This document shows positions 8,074-15,080 of a stretch of 23,673 nt of DNA, one piece after another. The notes below the pieces were generated by a model. That model searched no databases. It was not told where the DNA came from and saw only the letters and a program-made list of their open reading frames with translations. Source of the DNA: a virus; the IMG/VR virus record IMGVR_UViG_3300028840_001027, positions 1 through 23,673 of that record; one strand, 5' to 3'. The position numbers and the translations under genes are program-made. Each line of letters starts with the position of its first letter. Position 1 is the first letter of the stretch.

Positions 8074-8444
8074 TGCCAGGGTTCGCACGAGTTCGGAGTT
8101 TCACCGATGCGATCATGAAGGATCTGCAGCGGTCTGACAGGCGGCTGCGCCAGAAGGCGGGACTGCATGTGAAGGCCCAGGTGAAGGCGAAGATCAACAA
8201 GGGCGGAACATCGATCCCCGGAGAACCACCGGGCAAGGTGACCGGAAACCTGCTGAAGGGGCTGGCTGTGAAAACGCACCCCTCGACTACACTGGTGGGG
8301 TTCAAGGCGCCGGCGTACCATGCCCGGATGCTTGAGTTCGGCACATCGAAGATGGCAGCTCGGCCGGTGCTGTTTCCGACGTTTGCGGAGGAGGCACCAA
8401 CGGTCAAGAAGATCCTCACAGACGGCGACTGGCTCGCAGGGTAG
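8073..8444 (+). CDS. Neck / tail-completion protein, HK97 gp10-like
   Basis: A 123-residue protein. I start it at ATG 8073, which overlaps the stop of the adaptor gene; the upstream in-frame extension would lie entirely inside that gene. The helical N-terminus and basic middle lead to the family signature 'YHARMLEFGTSKMAARPVLFP', which is the 'Y....EFGT....ARPFL.PA' motif of HK97 gp10-like proteins. These act at the neck, where they help complete the tail or attach it to the head. The stop is directly followed by the next ATG. Confidence 0.85.
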   Translation: MPGFARVRSFTDAIMKDLQRSDRRLRQKAGLHVKAQVKAKINKGGTSIPGEPPGKVTGNLLKGLAVKTHPSTTLVGFKAPAYHARMLEFGTSKMAARPVLFPTFAEEAPTVKKILTDGDWLAG

Positions 8445-8873
8445 ATGACAGTGTTCGAGGCTGCAATGTACACGAAACTGAGCGGGGACGGGACCCTCAC
8501 GGGATACCTGTCGAGCTACGGCGGGCTGCCTGCGGTGTTCAGTGACGCGGCGCCGGAGGACGCTGAGGAGATGTACCTGGTGTACACCATCGACCGCCTG
8601 GCTGACGAGAACCTGGCCATCATGGCGTTCAACGTAATGGTCGACCTGTACGGGCGCTCCTCCACCCGGGCCCAGGTCCGCTCGGCGTCGGAGCGCGTCG
8701 AGTTTCTGCTCGACCACGCGACACTCACCGACCCCCGCGCCAGGCACGACACGATACGGACGTACCTCTTCTCGGCAGGGCCCGTTCCGGAGCCCGACTC
8801 GCAGAAGATTCACTACAACCTGCAATTCACAGCCCGCGCCGGCCGCAAGGCCTGGGCGGCACAGCTCACGTAG
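8445..8873 (+). CDS. Tail terminator-like protein (DUF3168-like)
   Basis: A 142-residue protein directly abutting the gp10-like gene. The N-terminal helix (FEAAMYTKLSGDGTLTGYL), the middle 'YLVYTIDRLADENLAIMAFNVMVDLYGRSSTRAQVRSASERVEFLLD' and late beta strands match the layout of DUF3168-type tail terminators. In other siphoviruses these form the ring that caps the growing tail tube and sets its end. Position (last connector gene, just before the tail tube gene block) is the expected one. The family call rests on layout and position rather than a sharp motif. Confidence 0.7.
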   Translation: MTVFEAAMYTKLSGDGTLTGYLSSYGGLPAVFSDAAPEDAEEMYLVYTIDRLADENLAIMAFNVMVDLYGRSSTRAQVRSASERVEFLLDHATLTDPRARHDTIRTYLFSAGPVPEPDSQKIHYNLQFTARAGRKAWAAQLT

Positions 8874-8893
8874 CACCACGAAAGGGGTGTAAC

Positions 8894-9229
8894 ATGGCAG
8901 CGTCAGAACTCACAGTTCAACAGATTGTCGACACGGGCCTCGAGGCGGCCGCGGCTGCCTCGGCGAACGCCGACGGCAACTACTTCACCAACAACGGGCG
9001 AACTTACATCCGCATCACCGACACCGGTACCACGGCGCCGACCATGACGGTTGCAAGCCAGGTGGAATGCAGCCAGGGGGAAACCCACGACGTTGACGTT
9101 GTGGTGCAGTCAGGTGAGCAGCGTCTCGCCGGCCCGTTCCCGACTGATCGGTACAATGACGAGGATGGGTACGTCCAGCTGACGTACGACGCCCACACCG
9201 ACGTGACGGTCGAGGTGTTCAGCCTGTAA
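8894..9229 (+). CDS. Small beta-rich structural protein of unknown function
   Basis: A 111-residue protein with a helical Ala-rich N-terminus (VDTGLEAAAAASANADGNYF) and a beta-strand C-terminal half. The segment 'LAGPFPTDRYNDEDGYVQLTYDAHTDVTVEVF' resembles short sandwich domains seen in small phage head or tail surface proteins. It lies between the tail terminator and tail tube genes. Shine-Dalgarno AAAGGGG-type sequence precedes the ATG. The 8-bp hairpin begins directly after its stop codon. I cannot assign a role; a virion decoration or tail-surface protein is plausible. Confidence 0.7.
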   Translation: MAASELTVQQIVDTGLEAAAAASANADGNYFTNNGRTYIRITDTGTTAPTMTVASQVECSQGETHDVDVVVQSGEQRLAGPFPTDRYNDEDGYVQLTYDAHTDVTVEVFSL

Positions 9230-9230
9230 C

Positions 9231-9253
9231 CGCCAACCTCGCGCCGGTTGGCG
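9231..9253 (+). promoter_or_regulatory. Intergenic hairpin before the tail tube gene
   Basis: A perfect 8-bp stem CGCCAACC (9231-9238) and GGTTGGCG (9246-9253) with a seven-base loop begins one base after the TAA stop. No T-run follows. It lies about 20 bases upstream of the tail tube start and ahead of its GGAG site. Confidence 0.6.
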
Positions 9254-9273
9254 CGGAGAATGGAGCATAGATC

Positions 9274-9846
9274 ATGGCACAGACACACGGCATCACTGCC
9301 AACACCTACACCCGGTTTATCATTGATTCGGGTGCGGTGTACAAAAATTACGGGGAGGCCAACGAGCTCCTCCTCGGCGCCACCCGCGGGGGCAACACGT
9401 TCAAGATCGAGACCGAGATCCGGCAGATGGATGTGGACGGCGCACGCGGTCCGGTGAAGGGCGGGGAACGCATCGTAAGCGTCATCGCGAGCATCACCGC
9501 AAACTTCGTCGAAGTGAAGAAGGAGCTGCTGCTGTACGCGCTTCCGGGCGCCACGGCCGCGGACCATCCTGTTGCGCCGGCAACGAAGACCCACGACCTG
9601 ATCACGCGGGCGGCCGATATCGCCACCACCGACTACCTGACCAACATCGCCATTGTCGGGGAGTCGACGCAGTCGGAAACGAACTACGTGATATGCCTGA
9701 TCAAGAACGTCATCTCCGACGGCAACCTCGAGGTCTCGTTCGCGGACAAGGACGAGTCGGTGCTGCCGGTGACGTTCCGGGCCCACTTCGACCCGAGCGC
9801 CCTGACAACGGAGCCCTGGGAGATATACAGCCCGATTATCGCGTAG
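9274..9846 (+). CDS. Major tail protein (tail tube)
   Basis: A 190-residue protein expected to polymerise into the tail tube around the tape measure. The sequence fits siphovirus tail tube proteins of the TP901-1 / phi13 kind: an N-terminal 'FIIDSGAVYKNYGE...LLLGATRGGNTFKIETEIRQMDVDGARGPVKGGERI' region with the frequent G-G-x-x-F and strand-loop pattern, and a C-terminal 'NLEVSFADKDESVLPVTFRAHFDP' strand region followed by a short tail. It lies immediately before the tail assembly chaperones and tape measure gene, the nearly invariant place. RBS GGAG lies before ATG 9274. Confidence 0.82.
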   Translation: MAQTHGITANTYTRFIIDSGAVYKNYGEANELLLGATRGGNTFKIETEIRQMDVDGARGPVKGGERIVSVIASITANFVEVKKELLLYALPGATAADHPVAPATKTHDLITRAADIATTDYLTNIAIVGESTQSETNYVICLIKNVISDGNLEVSFADKDESVLPVTFRAHFDPSALTTEPWEIYSPIIA

Positions 9847-9877
9847 TGACACCACCAACCGAGGAGAAGGGGACGCC

Positions 9878-10375
9878 ATGAGTGAGACGCAGTCCGCAGT
9901 TACCGCGGCCAAGTACCGCATCCGCCCGCTGATCAAACGTGACCAGCGGGTGGTTGCGGGTATGCTGAGCAAGCTGGCTGACGAGTTCGACGAGTCGACG
10001 CTGCGCGATATCATCTCCAGCACCCGCAGTACTGCCGGGGACGGCGAGGGTGCCGGTTCCGCCGAAGTGCAGCGGGCTCGGGTTGTGGAGGTGTTCTTCG
10101 CGCTTTTCCGTCGTTGTCTGGTGCAGATGACGGCCGACGTGGAGGCGTGGCTGGCCGAGCTTATCGGCGTCACTCCGGAGCAGTACCAGGAGCTGCCGAT
10201 TGATATCGACGTGCAGATCCTGAACCAGATGAAGGAGGCCCCGGAAGTCGAGCGTTTTTTTACTGGTGCATTGCAGCTGTTCAGCGGGACCGGGTGGTTT
10301 CAGACAGCGTTGTCGAGAGCGAAAGACGCGTTCGGTTCCGTGAGCGGATCTCTACAGAGCAGCTCGAAGGACTGA
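9878..10375 (+). CDS. Tail assembly chaperone, upstream protein (gpG-like)
   Basis: A 165-residue mostly helical and acidic protein. Its position between tail tube and tape measure, and its overlap with a second reading frame in the -1 phase, identify it as the short form of a tail assembly chaperone, which coats the tape measure during assembly and is absent from the finished tail. The slip site lies at codons 126-128 (RFF), so the last 37 residues are made only by ribosomes that do not slip. A strong site GGAGAAGGGG precedes the ATG. There is little sequence conservation in this family, so the call rests on context and the frameshift. Confidence 0.85.
   Translation: MSETQSAVTAAKYRIRPLIKRDQRVVAGMLSKLADEFDESTLRDIISSTRSTAGDGEGAGSAEVQRARVVEVFFALFRRCLVQMTADVEAWLAELIGVTPEQYQELPIDIDVQILNQMKEAPEVERFFTGALQLFSGTGWFQTALSRAKDAFGSVSGSLQSSSKD
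10255..10261 (+). promoter_or_regulatory. Programmed -1 ribosomal frameshift site, T TTT TTT
   Basis: Seven T residues lie in the zero frame as CG(T TTT TTT) ACT, which is a perfect X-XXY-YYZ heptamer. After a -1 slip the next codon is TAC at 10261. The -1 frame is open from 10204 to the TGA at 10651-10653, and has a TGA at 10201, so the slip must happen in 10204-10375; the heptamer is the obvious site. I see no strong stem just downstream. This is the known tail chaperone arrangement of long-tailed phages. Confidence 0.85.
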
Positions 10376-10653
10376 GGTGGGAGGAGTTCGTTTTCCGCGT
10401 TGACATGATCGAGGCGGAGCGGGCGGAGCGGTTTAAGAACACGATGACCGGCGCCGCTTTCGTGGGTTGGCAACTAGGACAGCAATCGGGGTCTCTGAAG
10501 AAGGAATTGCCGTTCTCGAAATACCTGCGGCTGTTCGGGCTGAGTGACGACCCCCCGCCCCTGGACCCTGAGCAGCGCAAGGCGGTTACAGCCCGGGCCC
10601 TGGCGACGGCGGAGAAGATCAGCGCGGCATTCAAGGCGAAGAAGGCGACATGA
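10261..10653 (+). CDS. Tail assembly chaperone, frameshifted part (gpT-like)
   Basis: The second part of the G-T fusion, 130 residues read after the -1 slip, giving a predicted 258-residue fusion with the first 128 residues of the upstream protein. The reading frame has no convincing start of its own; its first candidate is GTG 10294, deep inside the upstream gene and without a good ribosome binding site. The sequence is charged and helical (VRFRERISTEQLEGLRWEEF, RWEEFVFRVDMIEAERAERF) and ends with a Lys/Ala-rich tail. The T part usually contacts tail tube subunits. Its stop overlaps the tape measure start (ATGA at 10650). Confidence 0.8.
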   Translation, partial: YWCIAAVQRDRVVSDSVVESERRVRFRERISTEQLEGLRWEEFVFRVDMIEAERAERFKNTMTGAAFVGWQLGQQSGSLKKELPFSKYLRLFGLSDDPPPLDPEQRKAVTARALATAEKISAAFKAKKAT

Positions 10654-13070
10654 GAGAAGTATTCAAATTGGTGGGGCGCATCACCACCGAGGGCTTCGGG
10701 GATCTCGGCACGAAGCTGGACAAAGCGGGAAAAGTTGTCGAGAAGACAGCGAAGCGTATAGATCGTTTCGGCCGCCAAGTGCAGAAGGTTGGGGTGGGTG
10801 TTACGAAGCTGACGGCGCCCCTGGCCGCGGCCGCTGGCGGGATGGTGCTTCTGGCGACGAAGACGGGCCAGTATGCCGACAAGCTGCTTGATCTGGAGCA
10901 GATCACCGGCTTGTCAACCGACACTCTCCAAGAAATGGAGCACGTTGCGCGCGCAGCGGGCGTCAATTTCGAGGCCTTGACAGGCACGGCCTCAAAACTC
11001 GTGCAGCGGCTGCCGCAGTTGGTGAAGGGGGAAGGAGCGGCCAGCGACGCTATCAAGGCCCTCGGGGTGAACATGTTCGACGCGAACGGCGAAGTTCGGG
11101 ACATGAACGATCTGTTTCCGGAGATGATTGCCCGACTACAGAGTATTCCGAATGTGTCGGAGCGTAACGCGATTGCCATGCAGCTGTTCGGGCGCAGCAT
11201 GCAGGATCTGGCGCCGGTCCTGGGCATGACCGAGGAGCAGCTGAACAAAATTCGCGGCGAGGCTCACGGCATGGGCTTGGTGATGAGCAAGGACAGCATC
11301 GAGGCCGCGAACAAGCTGCGCGGGTCGTTCGAGAAGGTCAAGGGGCAATTCATCAGCCTCGGCCGCGAACTCGCGGTGAAGTTCGTACCGATCCTGCAGG
11401 ACACCATCGTTCCCCTCATCACCGAGAGCGTCATACCGGCGTTCCGGAAGATCATCGAGTGGATCGGTACCGCGGCCGACTGGTTCAACAATCTCAACCC
11501 GTTCGTGAAAGACCTGGCGGTTGGTCTGGGCATCTTCGCCGTCACCCTCGGGCCGCTGCTCATCGGTGTCGGAAAGATGCTCGGCCTGGTGAAGGTCGCG
11601 GTGATGGTGTTCAAGTCGTTCAACATGGTCCTGCGCGCGAACCCCATCGGGCTCATCATCACCCTCATCGGCCTTCTCGTGGTCGCCGGCATTGCGCTGT
11701 ACCGCAACTGGGATACGGTCAAGGAGAAGATGCTCGAAGTGTGGGACGGGATTGTCTACGCTGCGAAGCAGGGGGTCGGGTACGTCAAAAAGCTCGCGTT
11801 TCGCCTCGCGCACGCGGTCCTCGGCGCCGTCTCCTCAATGGCCAAGTTCATTCCGGGGCTGAGCAAGAAGATAGACGGGCTGCGCCTGAAGCTCGGGCAG
11901 CTGTGGGCCGAGGAAGACGCGGAGATGAAGATCCGGCGGCGGGCCCGGGCCGAGACCGTCGCCAAGATCAAGGCCGAGAAGGAGCTGGCCGACGCAATCG
12001 AGAAGGCGAAGCAGGAGACCGAGAAGTACAAGACCTCCACACTCGGCGAGATCGAGCTGAGGAAGAAGGACGCGAAGGCCACGAAGGAGCAGATCGACAC
12101 CGAGGAGGACCTGGCCAAAGCCCGCGCGGACTTCGAAGCGGGATGGACCGACAAGCTGCGCGGCGAAACCATGACCCGGGCAGAGCTCCTCGAGTACGAG
12201 TATGAGCAGGCCCTCGCGAAGGCCTCCGAGTACGGCGCCAGCCGGCAGGATATCGAGGCGTACTACCAGATCCAGCGCCTGAAGCTCGCTGAGGATGAGG
12301 CGAAGGAGAAGGCCCGCCTGGCCGAACAGGAGGTCCAGAAGCGCCGAGAGACGGCCCAGGCGACGTATGGTATGGCGGTCGAGGCGGTGAACCAGATATT
12401 CAGCCTCATGTCTCAGTCGACCGACAACGAGCTCGCCCGCTTGGACCAGGAGACGACCGCGAAGAAGGCGGCAATCGACGCGAGCACTCTGGGCGAGGAA
12501 GAGAAGGCGAAGCGCAAAGAGGAGATCGACAAGAACGCCGACAAGAAGAAGCGTGAGCTCATGCGGGAGCAGGCGAAGCGGGACAAGGCCGCCGCCGTCT
12601 TCTCGGCCATTATCAACGGGTTCCAGGCGGTAAGTAAGGCATTGACGCTGGGGTTCCCCCTGGGGCTCATCATGGCCATTCTGTTTGGGGCGCTGGCTGT
12701 GGCTCAGATCGCACTCATCGCTGCGGAGCCACTGCCGCCATTGGCCCAGGGTGGAGTAGTGAGACGCAGCAACAGCGGTACCGCGGTGGTTGCCGGCGAG
12801 GGTGGGCAGGACGAGATGATACTGCCCATGCAGAGCGGTGTCAGCAAGGTAGTCGACCAGGTCGTGCAGGGGATTCGCGGGCTGGCGGCGGCTCCGGCCC
12901 TGCCGGCGTCGATGGGTGGGGCGAGTGCCGCCGCTGCAGCCGGCGCCGGTGGCGGGGGCATGCACCTGCACGTCGGGATGCTCATCGCCGACGACAGCGG
13001 TCTGAAGCAGCTCGAGCGGGTGCTGCTGCGGTTCCGCAATCAGGAACAGCAGCGGAAAGGTGAGTCCTGA
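10650..13070 (+). CDS. Tape measure protein
   Basis: An 806-residue protein that sets tail length. Residues about 85-190 carry the minor-tail/tape-measure core: TGLSTDTLQEMEHVARAAGV, then RNAIAMQLFGRSMQDLAPVL. Two hydrophobic segments follow near 293-320 and 335-358, the latter with the familiar 'NPIGLIITLIG' motif, which may insert into the membrane on DNA ejection. Residues about 400-640 are a charged coiled coil, then a third hydrophobic region near 650-690 and a Gly/Ala-rich tail with 'AQGGVVRRSNSGTAVVAGE'. At about 1.5 angstrom per residue the tail would be near 120 nm, which is an inference. Overlaps the preceding and following genes. Confidence 0.93.
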   Translation: MREVFKLVGRITTEGFGDLGTKLDKAGKVVEKTAKRIDRFGRQVQKVGVGVTKLTAPLAAAAGGMVLLATKTGQYADKLLDLEQITGLSTDTLQEMEHVARAAGVNFEALTGTASKLVQRLPQLVKGEGAASDAIKALGVNMFDANGEVRDMNDLFPEMIARLQSIPNVSERNAIAMQLFGRSMQDLAPVLGMTEEQLNKIRGEAHGMGLVMSKDSIEAANKLRGSFEKVKGQFISLGRELAVKFVPILQDTIVPLITESVIPAFRKIIEWIGTAADWFNNLNPFVKDLAVGLGIFAVTLGPLLIGVGKMLGLVKVAVMVFKSFNMVLRANPIGLIITLIGLLVVAGIALYRNWDTVKEKMLEVWDGIVYAAKQGVGYVKKLAFRLAHAVLGAVSSMAKFIPGLSKKIDGLRLKLGQLWAEEDAEMKIRRRARAETVAKIKAEKELADAIEKAKQETEKYKTSTLGEIELRKKDAKATKEQIDTEEDLAKARADFEAGWTDKLRGETMTRAELLEYEYEQALAKASEYGASRQDIEAYYQIQRLKLAEDEAKEKARLAEQEVQKRRETAQATYGMAVEAVNQIFSLMSQSTDNELARLDQETTAKKAAIDASTLGEEEKAKRKEEIDKNADKKKRELMREQAKRDKAAAVFSAIINGFQAVSKALTLGFPLGLIMAILFGALAVAQIALIAAEPLPPLAQGGVVRRSNSGTAVVAGEGGQDEMILPMQSGVSKVVDQVVQGIRGLAAAPALPASMGGASAAAAAGAGGGGMHLHVGMLIADDSGLKQLERVLLRFRNQEQQRKGES

Positions 13071-13438
13071 TGGCGCTGAACGACATAAAGCTCGGCGAGA
13101 GCGGCTCTGAGGTCCTGCTGAGCGCATTCGCGCGCGAGTTTTCCGAGCACCTAGTCGCGGTCACCCGGGAGGACAGGACGGCGTCCGGGCGACTCGTCCG
13201 CGACGTTATTGCCACGAAGCGCAAGTTCACCATGGCATACGAACTGATACACCAGGATGACCTTGACACCTTCGGTACGCTGTACGCCCTCGACGACGAG
13301 CTCAGCCTGCTCGTGACCAGACCGGATAGTACCATCGACTCGTACACCGTGCTCCTGCAGCCGTTCGACAAGACCCGGGCGAAGAGCGTCGGCATGGACT
13401 ACTGGACCGGGGTGACCATCGAGGTGGAGGAGGTGTAG
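13070..13438 (+). CDS. Small tail protein, possible tail-tip subunit
   Basis: A 122-residue protein starting within the tape measure stop (TGATG). It is beta-rich after a helical start and ends in 'SVGMDYWTGVTIEVEEV', a strand pattern seen in small tail proteins encoded just after tape measure genes. The helix-strand stretch 'YELIHQDDLDTFGTLYALDDELSLLVTRP' is compact. Its position is that of a distal tail or tail-completion protein, but at 122 residues it is shorter than full Dit proteins. No family is recognised with certainty. Confidence 0.75.
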   Translation: MALNDIKLGESGSEVLLSAFAREFSEHLVAVTREDRTASGRLVRDVIATKRKFTMAYELIHQDDLDTFGTLYALDDELSLLVTRPDSTIDSYTVLLQPFDKTRAKSVGMDYWTGVTIEVEEV

Positions 13439-13439
13439 C

Positions 13440-13673
13440 ATGCAGGTGGAGCTCGGCATTGTCATAGCGATCGCGTCGATGGCGTTTTCCGCGGGGATCG
13501 CCGTTGGCATGTTCAGCCTCAGGTTTGTCGCGCGCAGCGAATGTGCCCGGACACGCGAGACGGTTTGGGCTCGAATAGACGCGATTCAGGACGCGCTGAC
13601 CGGGGGGTCCTACACGTTCGAGGTCCGCCTGGTGCCGAAGCGGCAGCCGGACGACCAGACAGGCGGGAGGTAG
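13440..13673 (+). CDS. Small single-helix membrane protein, possible holin or tail accessory
   Basis: A 77-residue protein with one hydrophobic helix near the N-terminus (about residues 5-27: LGIVIAIASMAFSAGIAVGM and a few more), followed by a charged, probably cytoplasmic tail (RSECARTRETVWARIDAIQD). It has no lipobox or cleavage site. It starts one base after the preceding stop. A single-spanning small membrane protein could be a holin, but it lies 8 kb from the amidase gene; a tail-gene-linked membrane protein is equally possible. No family is recognised. Confidence 0.65.
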   Translation: MQVELGIVIAIASMAFSAGIAVGMFSLRFVARSECARTRETVWARIDAIQDALTGGSYTFEVRLVPKRQPDDQTGGR

Positions 13674-13675
13674 AC

Positions 13676-14038
13676 ATGGCTGAGTACCATAGAAACTTCG
13701 CGCGTAAGGACTGCGCCGAACTGAGGGATGGCGACATCCTGACACGGTGTAACGTGAGCCAAGAGAAGGCTCACACACGTCTGGCGTGCGAAGACAGGAG
13801 CGTCACGTTCAGACGGTGCAACATGAAGAACGTCGAGCTGTGGCCGGAGGCCGTGGTTGAGGACTGCTCGCTGGTCGGTATTCATGCTGATATGGTTGAG
13901 AAGCCCCGGCCGGATCCGGTGGTAGAGGCTCGGATACACCTTGGGTGGCTCAAGGCTGACCTCGGGGAAGACGCGTTGAAGGAGGCGGCGAAGAGCGAGT
14001 TGTCCCTGAAGGACGAAACAGCGGTGGAGATACCCTAA
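13676..14038 (+). CDS. Hypothetical protein with a short pentapeptide-like segment
   Basis: A 120-residue protein. I start it at ATG 13676, two bases after the stop of the membrane protein gene, rather than at an upstream in-frame start within that gene. Residues about 43-68 (VTFRRCNMKNVELWPEAVVE then DCSLVG) have the 'F..CN..NVE....AVVEDC' pattern of short beta-solenoid turns, similar to pentapeptide repeats. The C-terminus is helical and Glu/Lys-rich. It precedes the beta-helix gene with overlapping stop and start (TAATG), so the two may be partners. No function is assigned. Confidence 0.7.
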   Translation: MAEYHRNFARKDCAELRDGDILTRCNVSQEKAHTRLACEDRSVTFRRCNMKNVELWPEAVVEDCSLVGIHADMVEKPRPDPVVEARIHLGWLKADLGEDALKEAAKSELSLKDETAVEIP

Positions 14039-15078
14039 TGGCCAACTGGTATGTCAAACAGAGTACTGGCGACGACTCGACTGGCGACGGTTCCAGCGGG
14101 AACCCGTACAAGACGATCACGAAGGTCGACACCGTCGCGTCTGCGCTTGACCATGTCTACGTAGCAGAGGACAGCCCGTCTGGGAGGTCCGACACCTTCA
14201 CCAAGAAGCTATTCATCCACGGCTGCAACACGTCATGGACGGTCGGTGCCGCGACACCAGCTATCGACGGCACCGGCCAGACGAACTGTCTCGTAGCTAA
14301 CGATACCGCGTGTGACGGGTCTCTCCTCGAGTACTTGGAATTTAAGAACGCGACTGGCGACGGATTTGACGCCGTCGCTGGCGTCGTCGAGCTCGGTCTC
14401 TTCAGGTGCATCGCGCATGACAATGGGCTATCTGGGTTCGGGCCAGCGACAACGTCGACGATCAGCAACTGGATGTACTTGTTGTGCTACGCCTATGACA
14501 ACGGGCTATCTGGCATTGTCCTCAGTGCGTACTGTAAGGCCATATTGTGTGTGGCCGAGGGAAACGGGACATACGGCATCTATGGGGTGACGACTGCGTC
14601 GGAGGCCATTCTTTGTCTTACGTATGACAACGCGACGGATGGAATCGGCCATTCCCTCAGAGGGGTGTCGGTGATGAACCGCTGCTATGGGAACGCTGGC
14701 AGTGGGGGTATCGTTGTCGGACAGTCGTCAACGGTGGTGCTCAACAGATGTACGGACAACGACTACGGCATCGCGTATGGAACAGCGGACTACTGGTCAA
14801 TGGTGGCGTACAACGCGGTCCTGGGTAACACCACCGACGACCTCACCCCGACGGCAGACACAATCGAGGTCCTGGAAGGGAATGAAGAGTCTGGTGACAA
14901 GGGATGGCGCGATACCGCCTCAGACGACTACGCTGTCATCCCCCCAGCAGCGATATTCAATGACCCGCTCGACTTGCCTGACAGTATCAACCAGCTGTTT
15001 ATCACGGCTGGGTATCTTCCCGACTACTACGGGAACTCTGGCGCCGGCCGGGCACACTTCATCGGACAAGGTAACTGA
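14038..15078 (+). CDS. Beta-helix protein, probable tailspike or adsorption protein
   Basis: A 346-residue protein. The N-terminus (NWYVKQSTGDDSTGDGSSGN, then PYKTITKV) has the 'TGDDS.GDGS..NPYKTI' motif that opens many right-handed beta-helix surface proteins. Residues about 95-260 contain solenoid-like rungs with repeated aliphatic, Cys and Asn/Asp-Asn-Gly turns, for example DNGLSG at two places 26 residues apart (encoding bases 14417-14435 and 14495-14513 are nearly identical). No clear catalytic residues for a depolymerase can be assigned. It could bind or cut surface polysaccharide. The base composition is lower in G+C than the neighbouring genes, suggesting replacement by recombination. 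Confidence 0.75.
   Translation: MANWYVKQSTGDDSTGDGSSGNPYKTITKVDTVASALDHVYVAEDSPSGRSDTFTKKLFIHGCNTSWTVGAATPAIDGTGQTNCLVANDTACDGSLLEYLEFKNATGDGFDAVAGVVELGLFRCIAHDNGLSGFGPATTSTISNWMYLLCYAYDNGLSGIVLSAYCKAILCVAEGNGTYGIYGVTTASEAILCLTYDNATDGIGHSLRGVSVMNRCYGNAGSGGIVVGQSSTVVLNRCTDNDYGIAYGTADYWSMVAYNAVLGNTTDDLTPTADTIEVLEGNEESGDKGWRDTASDDYAVIPPAAIFNDPLDLPDSINQLFITAGYLPDYYGNSGAGRAHFIGQGN
14417..14513 (+). repeat. Near-identical 19-base repeat pair encoding beta-helix turns
   Basis: ATGACAATGGGCTATCTGG (14417-14435) and ATGACAACGGGCTATCTGG (14495-14513) differ at one base and lie 78 bases (26 codons) apart. They encode DNGLSG in consecutive rungs of the beta-helix, so they are best read as recently duplicated coil units. 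Confidence 0.75.
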
Positions 15079-15080
15079 CC

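Noticed and set aside
10255-10261. T7 run as a sequencing error that splits one gene
   Set aside because: Both reading frames are open over the overlap and the two-gene arrangement with a slip site is the known chaperone layout; a one-base error would not create the heptamer in the correct phase by chance.
10294-10653. Independent gene starting with GTG at 10294
   Set aside because: The GTG has no clear Shine-Dalgarno and lies deep in the upstream gene, while the -1 slip at the T7 run explains the frame better.
14038-15078. Polysaccharide depolymerase with assigned active site
   Set aside because: The beta-helix fold is suggested, but I could not place any pair of catalytic residues, so only an adsorption or surface role is claimed.
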